Below the pieces are notes generated by a model. The model ran no database searches. It was not told the DNA's origin and was given only the letters and a program-made list of their open reading frames with translations. 64,000 nucleotides of DNA, from NCBI GenBank assembly GCA_035048485.1, contig CM068587.1, forward strand, positions 24,219,034-24,283,033. Reading direction: 5' to 3'. Positions within the stretch are counted from its first letter, which is position 1. Each line of letters opens with the position of its first letter. Positions 59,341 to 64,000 of this stretch are shown here, in pieces. This stretch comes from Pteria penguin (Eukaryota > Mollusca > Bivalvia > Pterioida > Pteriidae). The position numbers and the translations under genes were made by a program.

Positions 59341-60811
59341 CAGATATTATTTGATGAAAAGTATATAAAAAGTATAAAAAATAGGGGACCAGGGCCTTGC
59401 AACTCATGAAGTATAACGCTCAACTTTTGAGTACACTTCGTATTGGAAGAAGAAGAAGAAGAAAAAGAAAAAAAAAAGAACGAAAGATAGAAAAAAAAAC
59501 CACATGTGAACGGATTTGGACGAAATGAAGAAACCTGTTAGAGAATCTATTGTACTTCATGTATACAAAGTTTTATAACAATTCTTCAAGCGGGCCTGAA
59601 GAAGTCGAAATCTTAAAAGTTTACAGACAGACGGACAAACGGACGATGGACATCATGTGATCAGCACAGTCAAATGTCAAGTGATTTTTCATAAACTGGT
59701 AAAGTCAATTACAGGAAGCGTTTATCTCACTCGGATATATCTTTTGCCGTTTTGGATTTCAGTAAAACATATTATCCTTAAATATTTTTAACAAAGAGAG
59801 ATTTATAGAAGCATCTCTTTAAAATTCTTTTCAAAAACTGACAGAACATTATTTAACTTAGCACTCACTATATTGTAAATGTTGAAAAAAAAAACAGTAG
59901 GAGGCGGGTGAGAAATGGGCAGACGTATCATCATATCCAAGTCTATAACCAGGATTCAAATTAACAAGAGATGATAAAGACATATACGTGTGGATGAATG
60001 TATAATGATGAAAAATAAATTATCCCCGAAGTTTTTGTCATCGCATAAAGAGCGACTACTTAACAATATGAGCGATGTATTCTACCTTAAAGTATATTGT
60101 TCAATAAAACTTTCCTTAATTTGGCAAAATATGTCTTCTTATGACTAAGAGAAAAAATTATATAAAATATTACCTATAAAACGTATTATATACCTTTTCA
60201 ATGAATTATTTCAAGTCCTGTTTTTAAGGGTCAACACTATATGATATATAAAGGGATATAACTCTTACAGCACTGAAAAAGAAAACGAGGTGTATTAAAA
60301 GTACGATATGTATTGTATTCAATGATAATCTGATATGAACATATTTGAAATATGAGACTATTTCACAGTTAGTTTTTCAGTGAGTCTGCCTTCACTGGCT
60401 ACCTTAACTGTCATGATGCTATCGACTTAATTGACGGTAATCAATTTATGTTTTAATATAAGGTAGAGAAAGTAAAGTTTAATCATTAATTTTTATATAC
60501 TGTGTATTGTTTTTGATATCAATTTATTAAATAATAAATAGTTCTAGTGAGATCTGATATTTATGTATAATGAATTCGATTCGATTCTTCATTAGCTTTT
60601 AGCCATCCAACTCTTCAGCAAAGTGTAACTCATACATAAGTATAAAGCATCAGATACAAAAAAAAAATGACAAAGGAGAATGCAAATATACATTCCTATA
60701 CAAATGCTGAATGAACATACATACATACACATACACATCCATATGCATGCATATATACAAATACATAGATATACATATACACACACTTGAATACACATAC
60801 ATTCGCATTGT
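59341..60811. other. AT-rich spacer
   Basis: (GAA)n and A-rich tract at about 59447-59500, and a GACAGACGGACAAACGGACG tail at about 59628. No gene recognised. Confidence 0.45.
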
Positions 60812-61083
60812 TTGATTGAAAATTGTTTTACGTCACTCCACGATTATTTCACGTATATGATGACGGCATCTGCCTGATGCATTGCATACAAAATTAGACT
60901 TTAGCAATGGACATATCCTAGGCAGTGAGGGATCTTTTACGTACCACGCCTAAAGTGACACGGGACCTTGGTTTTTACCGTCTCATCCGAAAGACAGAAC
61001 ACCGGTGCGCCCAGGGCGGGAGTCGAACCCGGGACCTTTCGATCACGAGCCAAGCACCTTATCCAATATGTCACACCGGCTTC
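60812..61083 (-). mobile_element. tRNA-derived SINE, family A, minus copy
   Basis: On the minus strand: GCCGGTGTGACATATTGGAT head, GGTTCGACTCCCGCC B box, GGTGTTCTGTCTTTCGGATG, GGCAGATGCCGTCATCATAT, and a tail with GTAAAACAATTTTCAATC. Close to the copies at 31917 and 6066. Confidence 0.82.
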
Positions 61084-61249
61084 ACATACACATAAATATA
61101 TCCACACACACACACACACACCTACACACACACACACACAGATATATATATACATTACATATATATATATACATGGCATACATAAATCATAAATAATAAT
61201 AATAATACCATTGCAAGATAGGATGAAAAGGGGGAAATCAAAGTACTGA
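61084..61249. repeat. (CA)n and (TA)n tracts
   Basis: CACACACACA-type runs at about 61103-61140 and ATATATAT at 61142-61172, followed by AAT repeats at about 61192-61206. Confidence 0.9.
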
Positions 61250-62690
61250 ATTTCTCATTCTGTTAGCTTTGAAAATAAATTTACCAAGATTATAAAGCTG
61301 TTAAAGCTTACGTTTAGACAAAAGTTGAACTAATCTAAAAGCAGATGGGCGTTTCCTAAAGTAGGGTTTAATATACTGCTTGCGTAAGTCATCATAAACA
61401 AGACATTACAAGATAAAATGAAATTCGTCCTCTATGCAATTTTGACAAACAAAACAATATTTATTATTATGCATGGTTTTACTATATCTATATGTACTAG
61501 TTTCAATAGCCAGCGAATGGGCAGACAGCCGAAATTTCGTAATATATTCTCTATATACAGGAGGAATAGATTCACATAGATAGAACTGAAGAGTAAAGAG
61601 GTCAATTAAATGCCTATACAAAACATGTAGTTGATGTGTCTATGACACCCCTTATATGCTGTTGCGCTTGATCCAACAATCTTTGTATAATAACAGGCAT
61701 GTAATTCTTACTTAGATTTTGAGATGACCAGATATAATTAAATCCTAAATCAATTAGTTTAACTTAATATTCGATACCCATTTATTTTGCCCTTTCTCAG
61801 CACATACATACAAAGCGTCATAGCATGACTTCAGTATTCAATTATCAGTATGTAATAGTTTACACCAATATTTAATCATGTTAAAAATTCTAATATACCT
61901 TAAAGGGTATCTACCACGTTCTGTATAAACCATTACATTTTTAGTTGAATTCTTTACATTTAAAATGTATTTACAAAATTCAAGTGTACTCTCAATATTA
62001 CCCCCCTTATGATAGCCCAGATCTCAGAACCATAATTAAGTACAGAGCCGACGTAACAATCAAAAAGTGATAGCAAAGTTTCAATATGTTAGTACAAAGA
62101 CTTCATGTTGTGTTTAAGAGCAAACGAAGCTTTCCGACCCTGGTCTGCAATCCCTTTCTCAGTAAATGTAAATTTGTTGTTATAAATGAATAATGCACCA
62201 AGATAAGTGAATTTATTGACAGTTTCAAGTTGTATACCATAAATAACTAATTCTCATTTTCCGTAACCCTGCCCCAAATTCTAAATATCATGATTTTGGA
62301 TTTTTGAATATTTACACATAGTTTCCAAGTTTTACAATAATGGTATAAGGCATCCAATTGAGTGATCGTCAAATGCCCGACATCGCACATTTTGGCACAC
62401 TTGTTCATTATGACGTAATAAATAAATGGCCCGTCAAACATGATTTTAACTGTGACGTCACAATGGAACTACGTAATGGGCGTGGTTAAAGTTGGATCTG
62501 GCGAACCCTCAATTGTGATTGAGTCCGAGAATAAAACTAGGTCATCAGCATGCAGTAGTATCACAAAGAATATTGAAATTAGAGTATTACAATAAGAGTG
62601 AAATGTATATTCATTGCGATACAAGAATAAATAAATTGAGAGACTTGCACTCATAAGGTATACATCCGTCAAAAATAAAACTAGTCTCAA
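61250..62690 (-). mobile_element. Decayed LINE (reverse-transcriptase C-terminal half)
   Basis: Read on the minus strand across several frames. 62690-62470 includes LLHADDLVLFS, matching the reverse-transcriptase [YF]xDD strand with Ala-Asp-Asp. 62380-62260 includes LYHYCKTWKLCVNIQKSKIM. About 62240-62080 includes FTYLGALFIYNNKFT. Then NYGSEIWAI-like and CFVCQNCIEDEFHFIL (61460-61406) segments follow, with YNLGKFIFKANRMRNS near 61250. The order is that of a non-LTR element; stops and frame changes show it is dead. About 130 unrelated bases with CRE-like TGACGTCA interrupt it near 62385-62510. Confidence 0.75.
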
Positions 62691-63045
62691 AATAATTTAC
62701 ATACATTGAAAAAGACTGCATGACTATACGCAGTGCTGACTTACACTACCTTACAGCATGCGTGTCATGAATGATATGAAGACATACAACTTTAACACGA
62801 AGTGTGTGATATAATATTTTGCCAGATGCTCTTTGATATTTGTCATCTGCAAATTTCTGTTCAAATGATACCAGGAACAAATTGTACTGTTTACCTCGGT
62901 GGGCTGCGCTGGAGCTCTCGGAATCTTTGTACAATGATTCGGTTCCATCTTGGTCGGAGTAATAAAGGAAGTCTGTCAGTGCACCTGTACCTACCAAGCC
63001 TGGCTGTCACCATAAAATGACGTAATCTTGACGTAAATCAAACAA
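62691..63045. other. Spacer
   Basis: Minus frames at 62746-62997 have no recognised domain. No gene recognised. Confidence 0.35.
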
Positions 63046-63048
63046 ACA

Positions 63049-63052
63049 ATAC

Positions 63053-63117
<65 letters not shown>

Positions 63118-63118
63118 C
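63049..63118. repeat. (TAGA)n microsatellite
   Basis: About 17 uninterrupted units; the Tyr-Leu-Ser-Ile frame through it is an artefact. Confidence 0.96.
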
Positions 63119-63658
63119 TAATATTTTAGCTAATATTTTACTGATGTGTAGTAGATATATGTGTTCTGGTTCGATAACGATATCGTCACGTAACGATGAC
63201 GTAAGTCTTACGTAGTGCGAGCTACAAATGTCGTCTGCGTAAGGTGGTCCAGGTGTCGTACCACTTCCGGGTTCCTGTAACATCCGGTTACGTTGACTTG
63301 TGAAATATATAGCCCGGGGTGCCATAACAGGATACGCAGCGATCTGTATGTATGTAAGATGTGTCGTGTTTTCAGTAAACACCGCGCCATATTATAAGCA
63401 ATAGACACATGAAATAAAGATTCCAATGAAATGAATTTCACATCCGTAAGATGTGTTTTATTCCTGTTAATATACATGTATATCATTAAACTGGCTGATC
63501 AAATCACCATTTAGAGAATTGTCATGACAACATTTTGTTAAAAGTATTTATTTCGTTACATTTGTTTGGTATGAGGCTCCAAATATATTTGTGTATAATT
63601 AGTATTTCATTTAGATATCTGACTCGGCTGATTTTAATGTGAAATACTTTTGACTACA
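63119..63658. other. AT-rich spacer
   Basis: CG-richer stretch at 63175-63300 with ACGTAAC words. No gene recognised. Confidence 0.4.
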
Positions 63659-64000
63659 GGCCCGTAGGAAGCAATTCAAAAGTGGGGGAGGGGGCAAACT
63701 TGTAAACTCAAAACAAATTTTGCAATATGATACCACTGTTTAAAGCCACTTTTTGTGCCAAGGAATCTTGCTTGAATCGCATAGAGCTAGACACTGACCA
63801 TAGGCGTATCTAGAATTTTTTGAAAAAAGAGGGGGTTGCAGCCTGCCGTGACGGCTATTATCCACTATTCAGTCTGGAAATGGGTGGGGGTGTTGCAGCC
63901 TTGAAAATGGTCGAAAAGAACCTTTTTTGGTAAAATTTTTTGACTAAAGGGGACGGTTGCAATCCCCCCCCCCTCATAATCCGCCAATGCTGACAACTAA
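63659..64000 (+). mobile_element. TIR element R1, copy 3, cut by window end
   Basis: Starts GGCCCGTAGGAAGCAATTC and follows 4644-4970 closely through GATACCACTGTTTAAAGCCA, CGCATAGAGCTAGACACTGA and the nested GGCGTATCTAG ... AATCCGCCAATGCTGAC segment. The right end lies outside the window. Confidence 0.8.

Noticed and set aside
63038..63486. Two overlapping minus frames of 114 and 92 codons
   Set aside because: One includes the (TAGA)n tract, neither has recognisable domains or splice context.

Overview
This window looks like nuclear DNA of a marine bivalve mollusc. It is AT-rich, has introns, TATA boxes and AATAAA signals, and is full of tRNA-derived SINEs, small inverted-repeat transposons, LINE 3' ends and long minisatellites. 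Nothing here identifies the species. No rRNA, functional tRNA, CRISPR or operon is present.

The main content is six protein genes, all on the minus strand. Each encodes a small secreted protein with a signal peptide followed by a biased-composition, cysteine-free mature chain, as in shell-matrix (mantle-secreted) framework proteins. They are: gene 1 (about 1.2-3.8 kb), Gly/Tyr/Ser-rich, rebuilt here from two coding exons; gene 2 (10.6-12.7 kb), a shematrin-like Gly/Tyr-rich protein with a His-rich tail; gene 3 (19.0-20.2 kb), a Gly/Met-rich half plus nine-residue Asn-Trp-Gly-Pro repeats; gene 4 (27.4-27.9 kb), a 170-residue relative or analogue of gene 3; gene 5 (39.4-40.0 kb), Gly/Phe-rich with an Arg-Arg-Arg-Arg-Phe-Phe end; gene 6 (52.2-54.0 kb), a 516-residue Gln/Asn/Pro protein with Asn-Gly-Gln-Phe repeats and a basic proline-rich tail.

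The six genes share a layout: a splice acceptor lies 4 to 16 bases upstream of the ATG, which implies a noncoding first exon. For genes 1, 2 and 5 a TATA box and a short first exon with a good donor can be placed. Genes 1, 5 and 6 also share a phase-1 donor inside a Phe-Gly codon pair. Genes 1 and 2 share a promoter block upstream of TATAAAA at identical spacing. Together these suggest a locally expanded, co-regulated cluster whose products (Tyr, Trp, Phe, Asn/Gln, Arg/His) could assemble in one extracellular matrix. That is inference from composition.

The spacers between genes hold most of the other structure: private minisatellites (19, 22, 33, 35, 44, 54, 91 and about 145 bp units), four copies of one SINE family and several of another, at least five inverted-repeat element families (some nested), a broken YqaJ-type exonuclease gene, and two LINE 3' remnants. 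Most plus-strand open frames are read through minisatellites or are shadows of the minus-strand genes. The exon models are by eye and have no transcript support.
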